64,000 nucleotides of DNA from NCBI RefSeq assembly GCF_020618415.1, contig NZ_CP085344.1, positions 2,999,001-3,063,000 on the forward strand, in the 5' to 3' direction. The stretch is from Cupriavidus sp. MP-37 (GTDB lineage Bacteria; Pseudomonadota; Gammaproteobacteria; Burkholderiales; Burkholderiaceae). A model generated the notes under the pieces. That model ran no database searches, had not been told where the DNA came from, and saw only the letters and a list, made by a program, of their open reading frames with translations. Made by a program: the position numbers and the translations under genes. This document shows, piece by piece, positions 1 to 9,590 of this stretch (position 1 is its first letter; the number at the start of each line of letters is the position of its first letter).

Positions 1-1005
1 GGTGCCCTCGGCAAACAGCGCCGCCACCGCCAGCGTCATGGCCGCATCGGGGATATGGTTGCAGTCCAGCTCGATGCCGTGCAGGCGTCCGTCGTCGCGT
101 TCCGTGCCGCGCACCTCGATCCAGTTGTCACCGGCCATCACATTGGCGCCCATGCGGTTGAGCGCGTCGGCAAAGCGCACATCGCCCTGGATGCTGGCCA
201 TGCCGACGCCTTCCACCCGCACCGGACCGCCGCCGATCGCACCGGCGGCCAGGAAATACGAAGCCGACGACGCGTCGCCCTCGACAAAGATCTCGCCCGG
301 CGAGCGGTAAGCCGCCGCTGCGGGCAGCACGAAGCGCTCCCAGCCGTGCCGCTCCACCTCGATGCCGAAGCGTGCCAGCAGGTTCAGCGTGATCTCGATA
401 TACGGCTTCGAGATCAGCTCGCCCACCACTTCGATCTCGATGCGGCCGCTGGCGGCTTGCGCCAGCGGCAGGCTCATCAGCAGCGCGGTCAGGAACTGGC
501 TCGAGACATCGCCGCGCACGCGGATCGGCGCGTCGATGCGCAGGCTGGCCGGCTGGATATGCAGCGGCGGAAAGCCTTCGTTGCCAAGGTAGTCGATCAC
601 CGCGCCAACCTGGCGCAAGCCATCGACGAGGTCGCCGATCGGCCGCTCGTGCATGCGCGGCACGCCGGATAGCTTGTAGCTGCCGCCTTGCAGCGCCAGC
701 GCGGCAGTCAGCGGACGGATCGCGGTGCCGGCGTTGCCCATGAACAGTTCGGCGGACTTGGTCGGAAAGTTGCCGCCGGCGCCGGTGACGATGTAGTCGG
801 CGCCCTCCTGGCGCCAGGCCACGCCCAGCGTGCGCAGCGCCTGCAGCATCACGCGCGTATCGTCCGAGTCGAGCAGGTCGCGCACGCGGGTCTCGCCGTC
901 GGCCAGCGCAGCCAGCAGCAGCACGCGGTTGGAGATGCTCTTCGAGCCCGGCAGCCGCACGGTGCCGTGGGCGCGGGTCAGGGGGCCTAGCGTCAGGTGT
1001 TCCAT
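1..1005 (-). CDS. aroA: 3-phosphoshikimate 1-carboxyvinyltransferase (EPSP synthase), 3' end outside window
   Basis: Cytoplasmic enzyme of the shikimate pathway: transfers the enolpyruvyl group of PEP to shikimate 3-phosphate. The frame opens at an ATG at 1003-1005 and stays open to the left edge, giving 335 residues of a family usually near 430, so roughly the last quarter is missing. The N-terminus [20 protein letters not shown] contains the GSKS substrate motif just after it, and the EPSP signature [17 protein letters not shown] lies around residues 90-106. A later [13 protein letters not shown] stretch is also typical. It is last in the same-strand run serC-pheA-hisC-tyrA-aroA, about 70 bp after tyrA, so it is probably cotranscribed. 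Identity is secure; only the 3' end cannot be judged. Confidence 0.96.
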   Translation of the reverse strand, partial: MEHLTLGPLTRAHGTVRLPGSKSISNRVLLLAALADGETRVRDLLDSDDTRVMLQALRTLGVAWRQEGADYIVTGAGGNFPTKSAELFMGNAGTAIRPLTAALALQGGSYKLSGVPRMHERPIGDLVDGLRQVGAVIDYLGNEGFPPLHIQPASLRIDAPIRVRGDVSSQFLTALLMSLPLAQAASGRIEIEVVGELISKPYIEITLNLLARFGIEVERHGWERFVLPAAAAYRSPGEIFVEGDASSASYFLAAGAIGGGPVRVEGVGMASIQGDVRFADALNRMGANVMAGDNWIEVRGTERDDGRLHGIELDCNHIPDAAMTLAVAALFAEGT

Positions 1006-1076
1006 GGATGTCTTGGGCGCCGGGGCGCCGCGGTCAGGCGATTGGCAAAAGCCATCAGGGTTCGGTCAGGGTTCGA

Positions 1077-1976
1077 TCAGGGTTCGATATGGTTGTTGCC
1101 CGCGGCACGCTCGGCGCCCCAGGCCAGGCGGGTCTTGCTCGCACGCGTGAAGATGCGCTCGAGCGCGTCGCCGTCGCCCTTCTCGATCAGCGTCTTCAGG
1201 TGCGCCAGCACCGACTGGTAAGTATTCAATTCGCGCAGCAGCGCCTCGCGGTTGGCGACGCAGATGTCGCGCCACATTTCCGGCGACGAGGCGGCGATAC
1301 GCGTGAAGTCGCGGAAGCCGCCGCCGGCGAAATCCAGCTTCAGCGCCGCGTCTTCAGCGTTGGCCACCTGCGCCACCAGCGCGTACGACAACACATGCGG
1401 CAAATGGCTGACCGCCGCGAACACCGCGTCGTGCTGCACCGCCGACATCACGTGGCAATGCGCGCCGGCGCTTTCCCACATGGCGCGCACGGCGGCGACG
1501 TCCGCGCGCGCGTTTTCCTGCAGCGGGCACAGCACGGTCTTCTTGCCCTCGTACAGGTCCGGCAAGGCGGCTTCGACGCCATTGAGCTCGCGCCCGGCGA
1601 TCGGGTGGGCCGGCACGAACTGCGCGGCCTTGTCGCCCAGCGCGGTCTTGGCGGCGATGATCACGTCGGACTTGGTGCTGCCGGCATCGGTAACGATGGT
1701 GCCCGGCTGCAAGTGCGGCTCGAGCGCATGCAGCAACGCGAAGTTCTGCGCCACCGGCGCGCACAGCACGATCACGCTGGCGCCGCGCGCGGCATCGGCC
1801 AGCGTCGCGGCCTCGTCGATGACGCCCAGGTCCAGCGCTTTCTGCAGCGAAGCCGCCGAGCGTCCGACCCCGACCACCGTGCCCACCACGCCGGCGCGCT
1901 TGAGCGCCAGCGCGAGCGAGCCGCCGATCAGGCCGACGCCGAAAATGACAACACGGGAAAAATGCAATGCACTCAC
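1077..1976 (-). CDS. tyrA: Prephenate dehydrogenase
   Basis: Oxidatively decarboxylates prephenate to 4-hydroxyphenylpyruvate in tyrosine synthesis, using NAD(P). The N-terminal Rossmann motif VVIFGVGLIGGSLALALK is directly visible, followed by the conserved TDAGSTK and PAHPIAGRE motifs of the family. Length (about 299 aa) fits a monofunctional TyrA without a chorismate mutase or ACT domain. There is no ATG start: I chose the GTG at 1974-1976 (MSALHFSRVV), which sits the usual distance before the Rossmann fold. A TTG at 1989-1991 would add five residues, and neither has a clear Shine-Dalgarno. It lies between hisC and aroA on the same strand in an aromatic amino acid operon. Confidence 0.93.
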   Translation of the reverse strand: MSALHFSRVVIFGVGLIGGSLALALKRAGVVGTVVGVGRSAASLQKALDLGVIDEAATLADAARGASVIVLCAPVAQNFALLHALEPHLQPGTIVTDAGSTKSDVIIAAKTALGDKAAQFVPAHPIAGRELNGVEAALPDLYEGKKTVLCPLQENARADVAAVRAMWESAGAHCHVMSAVQHDAVFAAVSHLPHVLSYALVAQVANAEDAALKLDFAGGGFRDFTRIAASSPEMWRDICVANREALLRELNTYQSVLAHLKTLIEKGDGDALERIFTRASKTRLAWGAERAAGNNHIEP

Positions 1977-2063
1977 AATCACAGGCCGCAAGCGGCGGTA
2001 GTTCGGTTCAGACCGAGGTCAATCAAAACGTGACGAGACCCGCCAGCGTCCGCGGCGCCGGCC

Positions 2064-3194
2064 TCAGGCCAGCGCCCGCTCCAGCGCCGCGATAAACGCC
2101 GCGTTTTCTTCCGGCAAGCCGATGGTCACGCGCAGCCAGCGCGGCAGGTTGTAGTTGCCCACCGGCCGCACGATCACGCCCTGTTTCAGCAATGCCAGGT
2201 TGACGCGCGCGCCGGCGCCGTCATCGTCGCCGACGCGCACCAGCACGAAGTTTCCGGACGACGGCACGTATTCCAGGCCGAGCCGGTCGAACGCCTCGGT
2301 CAGCTGCCGCTTGCCGCTGCGGTTCAGCTGGGCACTGCGGCGCAGGAAATCCGTATCGGCCAGCGCGGCGATGGCCGCTGCCTGCGCCACGCTGTTGACG
2401 TTGAACGGCTGACGGATGCGGTTCAGCAGGTCGGTCAGCTCCGGCTGCGCCACCGCGTAGCCGATGCGCAGCCCCGCCAGCCCGTAGGCCTTGGAGAATG
2501 TGCGCGACACCATCAGGTTGGGGTAGCGGCGCACCCAGGCGATCGCATCGTATTGCTGGTCGGCATCGAGGTACTCGTTGTAGGCCTCGTCCAGCACTAC
2601 CACGACATGGCTCGGCACCCGCTGCAGGAACGCCTCGATCCGGGCGGCCGGCAGGAAGGTGCCGGTCGGGTTGTTCGGGTTGGCGATAAAGACCAGGCGC
2701 GTATCCGGCGCGATCGCCGCGGCCATCGCGTCCAGGTCGTGGCCGTAGTCGCGCGCGCGCACCTCGATGGCACGTGCGCCGATCTCCTGCGTGGCGAGCG
2801 CGTACACCGCGAACGAGTACTCGGCATAGACGATCGACTGGCCCGGCTCCACCAGCGCATGCGCGGCCAGTTCGAGGATGTCGTTGCTGCCGTTGCCGAG
2901 GGTCAGCCAGTCGGCGGGCACGCCGAAGCGCGCCGACAGCGCCTCCTTCAACGCGAAGCCGTTGGCATCGGGATAGCGGCCCAGTTCGGCCACGGCCGCC
3001 GCCACCGCGCTGCGGGCCGATTCCGGCATGCCCAGCGGATTCTCGTTGGAGGCGAGCTTGACGATGGCGGCCTCGTCCAGGCCGAACTCGCGCGCGACTT
3101 CGGCAATCGGCTTGCCGGCCACGTATGGCGAAATCGCCCGCACATAATCCGGCCCGAATACCGATGCGCCGCCTTGCTTGCCCTGCTCTGCCAT
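2064..3194 (-). CDS. hisC: Histidinol-phosphate aminotransferase family enzyme
   Basis: PLP-dependent class I/II aminotransferase, 376 aa, acting in the cytoplasm. The N-terminal motif KLASNENPLG, the NPNNPTG motif and the PLP-lysine region SRTFSKAYGLAGLRIGYAV identify the HisC family. The ATG at 3192-3194 is preceded by AAGGAGAC at good spacing. Its place between pheA and tyrA suggests that it may mainly transaminate phenylpyruvate, hydroxyphenylpyruvate or prephenate, as HisC paralogues in aromatic operons do, rather than (or as well as) imidazole acetol phosphate. That substrate assignment is inferred from context; the fold and family are secure. A second hisC in the main his operon would support the aromatic role. 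Confidence 0.93.
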   Translation of the reverse strand: MAEQGKQGGASVFGPDYVRAISPYVAGKPIAEVAREFGLDEAAIVKLASNENPLGMPESARSAVAAAVAELGRYPDANGFALKEALSARFGVPADWLTLGNGSNDILELAAHALVEPGQSIVYAEYSFAVYALATQEIGARAIEVRARDYGHDLDAMAAAIAPDTRLVFIANPNNPTGTFLPAARIEAFLQRVPSHVVVVLDEAYNEYLDADQQYDAIAWVRRYPNLMVSRTFSKAYGLAGLRIGYAVAQPELTDLLNRIRQPFNVNSVAQAAAIAALADTDFLRRSAQLNRSGKRQLTEAFDRLGLEYVPSSGNFVLVRVGDDDGAGARVNLALLKQGVIVRPVGNYNLPRWLRVTIGLPEENAAFIAALERALA

Positions 3195-3223
3195 CTCGTC
3201 TCCTTGTGCTGGTCTGGGCTGCC

Positions 3224-4387
3224 TTACTTGCTCGACGGGTACGAGCCCAGCACCTTCAGGTAGGCGGCATTGCGGCGCAGCTCTTCGATCGCGCGCGCCA
3301 CCGCCGGCTCATGCTGGTGCCCTTCCACGTCGACGTAGAAGTAGTATTCCCACGCGCCGCTGCGCGCCGGGCGCGACTCGAAGCGGCACATCGACACGCC
3401 GTTCTCGGCCAGCGGCGCCAGCAACTGGTACACCGCGCCGGCCTTGTTGGGCACCGACAGGATCAGCGAAGTCTGGTCGCTGCCCGACGGCTCGGTCTCA
3501 TAGCGGCCGATCACGGCAAAGCGCGTGCGGTTGTGCGGATCGTCCTGGATATGCGTGCGCACCAGGTGCAGGTGGTAGCGGTTGGCGGCGGACTCGCCGG
3601 CAATCGCGGCCACGGTCGGGTCTTCGCTCGCCATGCGCGCCGCTTCGGCATTGCTCGACACCGCCTGGCGCTCGAGCTGCGGATAATTGGCGGTCAGCCA
3701 GTGCTGGCACTGCGCCAGCGCCTGCGCATGCGCGCGCACCACCGTGACGCCCTTCATGTCAGGGGTCGATGCCATCAGGTTGTGGTGCACCTTGAGCGCG
3801 ATCTCGCCGCTGATCTTCAGCGAGGTCTGCAGGAACAGGTCGAGCGTGCGCGACACCGCGCCCTCGGTGGAATTCTCGACCGGCACCACGCCGTACTCGA
3901 CCGTGCCCGCCTCGACCGCGCGGAACACTTCGTCGATGCTGGGGCAAGGCACGCCCGACACTTCGTGGCCGAAATGCGCGTACAGCGCCTGCTCGGAGAA
4001 GGTGCCGGCCGGGCCCAGGAACGCCACTTCCAGCGGCTTCTCCAGCCCGCGGCAGGCGGACATCACCTCGCGCCAGATCGCCGCCACGCTTTCGCCCAGC
4101 AGCGGGCCCGGGTTGGCGCCCTGCACCTTGCGGATGACCTGCAGCTCGCGCTCCGGACGGAACACCGGCGCGCCGTACTTCTTCTTGACCTCGCCCACTT
4201 CGAGCGCCAGCTTCGCGCGGCGGTTCAGCATCGCCAGCAGCTCGCGGTCGACGCTATCGATCTGCTCGCGCAGCGGCCCCAGCTCGACCGACAGCTTGCG
4301 CTCGGCATCACTCAGGTGGCTGTCGCCGTTCTGCGGCGCATTGGGCGGCGTCTCCTCGCGCGCGGGGGTGCGGTCTTGGCTTGTCAT
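3224..4387 (-). CDS. pheA: Bifunctional chorismate mutase / prephenate dehydratase (P-protein)
   Basis: Converts chorismate to prephenate and then to phenylpyruvate, the committed phenylalanine branch. Three domains are visible in 387 aa: an N-terminal AroQ-type chorismate mutase (LREQIDSVDRELLAMLNRR, roughly residues 37-110), a prephenate dehydratase domain (FLGPAGTFSEQALYAHFG and ENSTEGAVSRTLDLF, about 120-290) and a C-terminal ACT domain carrying the feedback-binding ESRPARSGAWEYYFY motif (about 305-380). About the first 35 residues are a polar, low-complexity extension. It starts at an ATG (4385-4387) with a weak ribosome site. It lies between serC and hisC on the same strand, fitting a serC-pheA-hisC-tyrA-aroA operon. 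Confidence 0.97.
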   Translation of the reverse strand: MTSQDRTPAREETPPNAPQNGDSHLSDAERKLSVELGPLREQIDSVDRELLAMLNRRAKLALEVGEVKKKYGAPVFRPERELQVIRKVQGANPGPLLGESVAAIWREVMSACRGLEKPLEVAFLGPAGTFSEQALYAHFGHEVSGVPCPSIDEVFRAVEAGTVEYGVVPVENSTEGAVSRTLDLFLQTSLKISGEIALKVHHNLMASTPDMKGVTVVRAHAQALAQCQHWLTANYPQLERQAVSSNAEAARMASEDPTVAAIAGESAANRYHLHLVRTHIQDDPHNRTRFAVIGRYETEPSGSDQTSLILSVPNKAGAVYQLLAPLAENGVSMCRFESRPARSGAWEYYFYVDVEGHQHEPAVARAIEELRRNAAYLKVLGSYPSSK

Positions 4388-4492
4388 GTTGTATCAATCC
4401 GGTGGGCCGCCGGGCGGGGCGGCCAGGAAAACTGCCCGCGCGGGCCCGCATGCCGTGCCGGCATGCGCGCGCCCGCCAAGCGGGAATGCGCG

Positions 4493-5650
4493 TCAGGCGG
4501 AGGTCCGCTCGAACTCGCGCATGAATTCGATCAGCGCCATCACGCCCTCGAGCGGCATGGCGTTGTAGATGCTGGCGCGCATGCCGCCCACGGTCTTGTG
4601 CCCCTTCAGCTGCACCAGGCCGTTGGCCCGCGCCTGCTGCAGGAAGGCCTCGTTGCGCGATTCGTCGCCCAGGAAGAACGGCACGTTCATGCGCGAGCGG
4701 CAGCTGGGGTGGATTTCGTTGCGATAGAAATCGCTCTGGTCGAGGTAGTCGTACAGCGCCGACGCCTTGGCGATATTGCGCTGTTCGATCGCGGGTACGC
4801 CACCCTGGCGCTTGAGCCACTGGAACACCAGGCCGGCGACATAGATCGCATAGGTCGGCGGGGTGTTGTACATCGAGTTGTGCTCGGCCACCAGGCGCCA
4901 GTTGAATGCCGACGGGCACAGCGGATGGGCATGGCCGATCAGGTCCTCGCGCACGATCACGATGGTGACGCCGGCCGGGCCGATGTTCTTCTGCGCGCCG
5001 CCGTAGACGACCTGCACGCGCGACCAGTCGATGGGCCGCGACAGGATATGGCTGGAAGCATCCGCCACCACGACGCGGTCGCCCTTGACCTGGCCGATAT
5101 CGGGAATCTGCTGGAACTCGACGCCGACGATGGTCTCGTTGGTGCACAGGTGCACGTAGCCGGCATCGTCCGACAGCTTCCACTCGGCCACGTCGGGAAT
5201 GCGATGGTATTTCTGTGCCTCGCTGCTCGCCGCGATATTGACCGCGCCATAGCGGCGGGCTTCCTGCTCGGTCTTGACCGACCAGGTGCCGGTAACGACA
5301 AAGTCGGCCTTGGCTGCGTCGGCATGGCGCAGGCGCATCAGGTTCAGCGGCACGATGCCGTTTTCGCCGATGGCGCCGCCCTGCAGGAACAGCACGCGGT
5401 AGTTGGCGGGAATATGCAGCAGCTCGCGCAGGTCGGCGATGGCCTGGTTGTGGATGCCTTCGAATTCGCGGCTGCGGTGGCTCATCTCCATCACCGACAC
5501 CCCGGTCCCGCGCCAGGACAGCATCTCCTCGGCGGCCTGCTGCAGCACTTCGGCGGGCAGCGCCGCCGGGCCGGGCGAGAAGTTGTAGACGCGTTCGGCC
5601 AATGCACGCTGCATCATGCCGGCAAGAGCGGGATTCTGGGGATCGTTCAT
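4493..5650 (-). CDS. serC: Phosphoserine aminotransferase
   Basis: PLP enzyme converting 3-phosphohydroxypyruvate to phosphoserine (serine synthesis) and also acting in pyridoxal phosphate synthesis. The family motif [11 protein letters not shown] begins about residue 22, and the PLP-lysine region [20 protein letters not shown] is present. I start it at the ATG at 5648-5650 (MNDPQN), giving 385 aa; an in-frame ATG twelve residues later ([10 protein letters not shown]) would give a length nearer the usual 360, and upstream sequence has no strong Shine-Dalgarno for either. It is the first gene of the serC-pheA-hisC-tyrA-aroA run, downstream of gyrA and the DUF2059 gene. Confidence 0.96.
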   Translation of the reverse strand: MNDPQNPALAGMMQRALAERVYNFSPGPAALPAEVLQQAAEEMLSWRGTGVSVMEMSHRSREFEGIHNQAIADLRELLHIPANYRVLFLQGGAIGENGIVPLNLMRLRHADAAKADFVVTGTWSVKTEQEARRYGAVNIAASSEAQKYHRIPDVAEWKLSDDAGYVHLCTNETIVGVEFQQIPDIGQVKGDRVVVADASSHILSRPIDWSRVQVVYGGAQKNIGPAGVTIVIVREDLIGHAHPLCPSAFNWRLVAEHNSMYNTPPTYAIYVAGLVFQWLKRQGGVPAIEQRNIAKASALYDYLDQSDFYRNEIHPSCRSRMNVPFFLGDESRNEAFLQQARANGLVQLKGHKTVGGMRASIYNAMPLEGVMALIEFMREFERTSA

Positions 5651-5810
5651 GAGACGGGGGGAAAGAAAAATGGCTGCCGGTGTTACCCAAGCAGCCATTA
5701 TCCCTCAAACCCGCGCCCCGTTGGGCGCCCGGGGCAGCCCCCGGGTTGCCGCGCCCGCCCGAACGCTGCCGGGCGCGCGGCAGGCGGATCCGTTGCGGAT
5801 CACGCCGGCA

Positions 5811-6374
5811 TCACTTCGAAGCGGCGGTGATTTCCTTCTCGGCGGCGTCGCGCATCGACTTGCCGACCTGCGGGCCGTACTTCTGCATCATCGAGCCCCA
5901 GATTTCCTGCGTTGCCTTGCCCTGGTTGGCCATGAACTTCTGGCCGGTCGGCGACTTCAGGAAGGTGGTCAGGTCCTTCAGTTCCTGCGTGGTGTAGTAC
6001 TTGCCGAAGGCATCGTAGTGCGCCTGGATGGCATCCTTGCGGAAGCCATCGGTGGTGAACGCGGTGCCGGCGCCGTCCACGACGCGCTGGACCGCGCCGT
6101 TCTTCTTCAGCTTTTCAACCGCGGCCTGCTTCTGCTTGTCGCTCAGGGTCTTGTTTTCGACCAGCACCTGCTCGAGGACCAGCGGCGCTTCCTGCTTGGC
6201 GCCTTGCTGCCAGTTCTCGGCCTGGCCCTTTACAGCCTGGTCTGCCTGCATGACGGAAAGCAGTTCCTTGATGGCTGCCGTCTTTTCCGCGTCCTGGGCG
6301 TGGGCATGCTGCGCCATCATGAAGGTCGGGACAAAAGCAGCCAGAACAGCGATACGTCGATAGGTTTTGAGCAT
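5811..6374 (-). CDS. Secreted DUF2059 domain protein
   Basis: A 187-residue protein with a clear signal peptide (MLKTYRRIAVLAAFVPTFMM then AQHAHA before QDA), so it is probably periplasmic. The mature part is alpha-helical and ends with the DUF2059 pattern: a stretch of AIQAHYDAFGKYYTTQELKD followed by LTTFLKSPTGQKFMANQ. The family has no established biochemical function. It sits alone between gyrA and serC on the same strand, a position also seen in related beta-proteobacteria as far as I recall. A perfect 14-bp palindrome lies about 70 bp upstream of the start (6443-6456) and could be an operator. Family call is good; function unknown. Confidence 0.85.
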   Translation of the reverse strand: MLKTYRRIAVLAAFVPTFMMAQHAHAQDAEKTAAIKELLSVMQADQAVKGQAENWQQGAKQEAPLVLEQVLVENKTLSDKQKQAAVEKLKKNGAVQRVVDGAGTAFTTDGFRKDAIQAHYDAFGKYYTTQELKDLTTFLKSPTGQKFMANQGKATQEIWGSMMQKYGPQVGKSMRDAAEKEITAASK

Positions 6375-6442
6375 TGTGACTCCCTGGTAAATACGTCCGT
6401 TTTAGTCCGGACAGCCGCGAGGCGAGTTCCGGCTGGCGTCCT

Positions 6443-6456
6443 ATTGTTGCAACAAT
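6443..6456. promoter_or_regulatory. Perfect 14-bp palindrome ATTGTTGCAACAAT upstream of the DUF2059 gene
   Basis: The site ATTGTTGCAACAAT reads the same on both strands. It lies between the gyrA stop (6469) and the DUF2059 start (6374), in the only AT-rich patch of this 94-bp gap. It is too short and U-poor on the flanks to be a good terminator for gyrA. An operator for the DUF2059 promoter is possible, but nothing else supports it. Confidence 0.35.
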
Positions 6457-6468
6457 TTACGTTTGGTC

Positions 6469-9156
6469 TTAAGGATTCGCGTCGGCATCCGCACCTGCGG
6501 CACCTTCAGTGCCCTCGGCGCCTTCCGCGCCCTCGGCCTCGTCCGGCTCCTCGCCATTGCCGCCGTTGTCGGCATCGCTTTCGACGATGCGCTGCAGCCC
6601 GGACAGCTTGGTGCCCTCGTCCACGTTGATCAGCGTGACACCCTGGGTGGCGCGGCCCATTTCGCGGATTTCCGCCACCCGCGTACGGATCAGCACGCCG
6701 CCAGTGGTGATCAGCATGATTTCGTCTTCGGGCGAAACCAGTGCAGCAGCCACCACACGGCCATTGCGCTCGCTCGTCTGGATCGCAATCATGCCCTTGG
6801 TGCCACGGCCGTGTCGAGTGTACTCGGCGATCGGCGTGCGCTTGCCATAGCCGTTCTCGGTCGCGGTCAGCACGCTGCCGCGCACGCCCGTGTCAGCCGT
6901 CTCTTCAGCGGTCTCGGCCGGCGCCACCAGCATCGCGATCACGGCCTGGCCGTCGTCCAGGTTCATGCCGCGCACGCCGCGCGCCTGCCGGCCCATCGGA
7001 CGCACATCGTTCTCGTCGAAGCGCACGGCCTTGCCAGCGTCCGAGAACAGCATCACGTCGTGCTGGCCGTCCGTCACCGCCGCACCGATCAGATAGTCGC
7101 CCTCGTCAAGGTCGACCGCGATGATGCCGGCCTTGCGCGGATTGGAGAACTCGGTCAGCGCGGTCTTCTTGACCGTGCCGCGCGCGGTCGCCATGAAGAT
7201 GAAGTGCTCGGCGTCAAACTGACGCACCGGCAGGATGACATTGATCTTCTCGCCTTCCGACAGCGGGAACATGTTGACGATCGGCCGCCCGCGCGAGTTG
7301 CGTGAACCCTGCGGCACTTCGTAGACCTTCAGCCAGTAGAGCCGGCCGCGGTTGGAGAAGCACAGGATGTAATCGTGGGTGTTGGCCACGAACAGCGTGT
7401 CGATCCAGTCGTCTTCCTTGGTCGCCGCCGCCTGCTTGCCCCGCCCGCCGCGCTTCTGGGCGCGGTATTCGGAGATCGGCTGGCTCTTCATATAGCCGCT
7501 GTGCGACAGCGTGACCACCATGTCCTGCGGGGTGATCAGGTCCTCGGTATCCAGTTCGGTCGCGTTCAGCTCGATCTGGGAACGGCGCTCATCGCCGAAT
7601 TCGGCGCGGATCGACGTCAGTTCGTCGATGATGATGGTGGTAATGCGTTCCGGGCGCGCCAGGATATCGAGCAGGTCGGCGATTTCCGCCATGATGTCGC
7701 GATATTCCTGGACGATCTTGTCCTGTTCGAGGCCGGTGAGGCGTTGCAGGCGCATTTGCAGGATTTCCTGCGCCTGGCCGTCCGACAGCCGGTACAGGCC
7801 GTCGGCCTGCATGCCGAAAATCGCCGGCAATCCGTCCGGCCGGTACGAAGCGCGCCCGCCCGGGGTTTCGCCTTCCGCGCGGGCCAGCATTTCGCGGACC
7901 AGCGCCGAATCCCATGCCTTGCTCATCAGTTCCTGCTTGGCGATCGGGGGCGTCGGCGCAGCCTTGATGATGGCAATGAACTCGTCGATGTTGGCCAGCG
8001 CCACGGCCAGGCCTTCCAGCACATGGCCGCGTTCGCGGGCCTTGCGCAGCTCGAACACCGTGCGGCGGGTCACCACCTCGCGGCGGTGCGCCAGGAAGTA
8101 CTCGAGCATCTGGCGCAGGTTCAGCAGGCGCGGCTGGCGGTCGACCAGCGCCACCATGTTCATGCCGAATGTGTCCTGCAGCTGGGTGTTCTTATATAGG
8201 TTGTTGAGGACGACCTCGGGCACCTCGTTGCGCTTGAGCTCGATCACCACCCGCATGCCGGACTTGTCCGACTCGTCGCGGATGTCCGAGATGCCTTCGA
8301 TCTTCTTTTCGGTGACCAGCTCGGCGATGCGCTCCAGCAGGGTGCGCTTGTTGACCTGGTAAGGCAGCTCGTCGACGATGATGGCCTGGCGCTGGCCGCG
8401 GTCGATATCCTCGAAGTGCGTCTTGGCGCGCATCACCACGCGGCCGCGACCGGTGCGGTAGCCTTCGCGCACGCCCTGAATGCCATAGATAATGCCGGCG
8501 GTCGGAAAATCCGGAGCCGGAATCAATTCAATCAGCTCGTCCACGGTCGCCTGCGGATTGCGCAGCAGGTGCAGACAACCATCGACGATTTCATTCAGGT
8601 TATGCGGCGGGATATTGGTGGCCATGCCCACCGCAATACCCGACGAACCATTGATTAGCAGATTGGGAATACGCGCCGGCAGAATCGAGGGCTCTTTTTC
8701 AGAGCCGTCGTAGTTGCTGTCGAAATCGACGGTTTCCTTGTCGATGTCATGCAGCATCTCGTGGGCGATTTTCGACAGCCGGATTTCGGTATAACGCATG
8801 GCCGCGGCGTTATCGCCGTCGACGGAACCGAAATTGCCCTGGCCATCGACCAGCATGTAGCGCAGCGAGAAATCCTGCGCCATGCGCACGATGGTGTCGT
8901 AGACTGCGGTATCGCCGTGCGGATGGTACTTACCAATCACATCGCCGACGATACGGGCTGACTTCTTGTAGGCGCGGTTCCAGTCGTTATTGAGCTCGTG
9001 CATCGCATACAGCACGCGCCGGTGCACCGGTTTCAGGCCGTCCCGGACGTCAGGAAGCGCGCGCCCGACGATCACGCTCATGGCGTAATCCAGGTAGGAG
9101 CGGCGCATTTCCTCTTCTAGGGAGACCGGAAGGGTTTCTTTTGCGAATGGATCCAT
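6469..9156 (-). CDS. gyrA: DNA gyrase subunit A
   Basis: Catalytic breakage-reunion subunit of gyrase, 895 aa, partner of GyrB in negative supercoiling. The N-terminal winged-helix/tower domain carries the catalytic tyrosine at residue 122 ([12 protein letters not shown]) and the quinolone pocket [11 protein letters not shown], with Thr83 and Asp87 in E. coli numbering. The C-terminal beta-pinwheel DNA-wrapping domain contains the GyrA box QKRGGRG (about residue 563). The last roughly 35 residues are a very acidic Glu/Asp/Gly/Ala tail ([14 protein letters not shown]), longer than in E. coli. The ATG at 9154-9156 is the clear start. Its neighbours, ompA-like and ubiG on one side and serC on the other, match beta-proteobacterial order. 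Confidence 0.99.
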   Translation of the reverse strand: MDPFAKETLPVSLEEEMRRSYLDYAMSVIVGRALPDVRDGLKPVHRRVLYAMHELNNDWNRAYKKSARIVGDVIGKYHPHGDTAVYDTIVRMAQDFSLRYMLVDGQGNFGSVDGDNAAAMRYTEIRLSKIAHEMLHDIDKETVDFDSNYDGSEKEPSILPARIPNLLINGSSGIAVGMATNIPPHNLNEIVDGCLHLLRNPQATVDELIELIPAPDFPTAGIIYGIQGVREGYRTGRGRVVMRAKTHFEDIDRGQRQAIIVDELPYQVNKRTLLERIAELVTEKKIEGISDIRDESDKSGMRVVIELKRNEVPEVVLNNLYKNTQLQDTFGMNMVALVDRQPRLLNLRQMLEYFLAHRREVVTRRTVFELRKARERGHVLEGLAVALANIDEFIAIIKAAPTPPIAKQELMSKAWDSALVREMLARAEGETPGGRASYRPDGLPAIFGMQADGLYRLSDGQAQEILQMRLQRLTGLEQDKIVQEYRDIMAEIADLLDILARPERITTIIIDELTSIRAEFGDERRSQIELNATELDTEDLITPQDMVVTLSHSGYMKSQPISEYRAQKRGGRGKQAAATKEDDWIDTLFVANTHDYILCFSNRGRLYWLKVYEVPQGSRNSRGRPIVNMFPLSEGEKINVILPVRQFDAEHFIFMATARGTVKKTALTEFSNPRKAGIIAVDLDEGDYLIGAAVTDGQHDVMLFSDAGKAVRFDENDVRPMGRQARGVRGMNLDDGQAVIAMLVAPAETAEETADTGVRGSVLTATENGYGKRTPIAEYTRHGRGTKGMIAIQTSERNGRVVAAALVSPEDEIMLITTGGVLIRTRVAEIREMGRATQGVTLINVDEGTKLSGLQRIVESDADNGGNGEEPDEAEGAEGAEGTEGAAGADADANP

Positions 9157-9590
9157 TGCGGCGTGGTTTATGCGGCAGGTTTAAGCGAATGACAGGCCCT
9201 TTGGCACGCGGCGCCGGTGGGCGCCTGACGGCTGGGCAACGTGCCATTCTAACATGCCGGCACCCCCTCCCCGCGGCTCTCCGGACAGGCCTCGCGGGCG
9301 CCTGCGCAGGCCCGCACTAAAACCCGGAATCCCTGATGCCACAAGGCTTTGCGGGCGACACAAGACCCATGTTGCACAAACACCACAGGCCCAAAACCCA
9401 TGCGGCGAATCGAATATATTTACTTCTTAGGAAACGACCCTTGTGGCACAATTCCCCAGCGAAGAGCCAGACATTGTTCGAAGTGGAGCATCCGCCACAT
9501 CGAGAATGTTATACTCCGAAGAATGTATGACTTGTTTTCGTCCATTTGCTCGCAGTAACCCTGCGGTGATCTCATCCTGAGAGGAGAAAT
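9157..9590. other. Intergenic region between divergent gyrA and the OmpA-like gene
   Basis: This 434-bp stretch has no convincing gene. The left part is GC-rich and belongs to the gyrA 5' side. The right part (about 9370-9590) is unusually AT-rich for the window, with AATATATTTAC around 9412-9424, and holds the probable promoter and leader of the OmpA-like gene. I found no tRNA or terminator-like hairpin in it. Confidence 0.6.
9507..9515 (+). promoter_or_regulatory. Extended -10 promoter of the OmpA-like gene
   Basis: TGTTATACT matches an extended -10 element (TG, one base, then TATACT). There is no good -35 hexamer at 16-18 bp, which is common for extended -10 promoters. A transcript starting about 9522 would have a leader of about 70 nt carrying the strong ribosome site GAGAGGAGAAAT just before the ATG at 9591. 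Confidence 0.5.

Noticed and set aside
1977..1991. TTG start for tyrA at 1991
   Set aside because: Not excluded, but the GTG at 1974-1976 gives a family-like start and no upstream start has a Shine-Dalgarno; I kept the shorter form.
3125..5830. Open frame of about 900 codons on the plus strand across pheA and serC
   Set aside because: It is antisense to two certain enzymes and its product is Arg/His/Ala-rich without motifs.
8900..8920. GyrA Thr83 as a quinolone-resistance mutation
   Set aside because: Thr at this position is normal in many non-enteric proteobacteria, and Asp87 is unchanged.
9157..9590. Short plus-strand frames in the gyrA-OmpA-like gap
   Set aside because: They lack ribosome sites and recognisable features and cover the promoter and leader of the OmpA-like gene.
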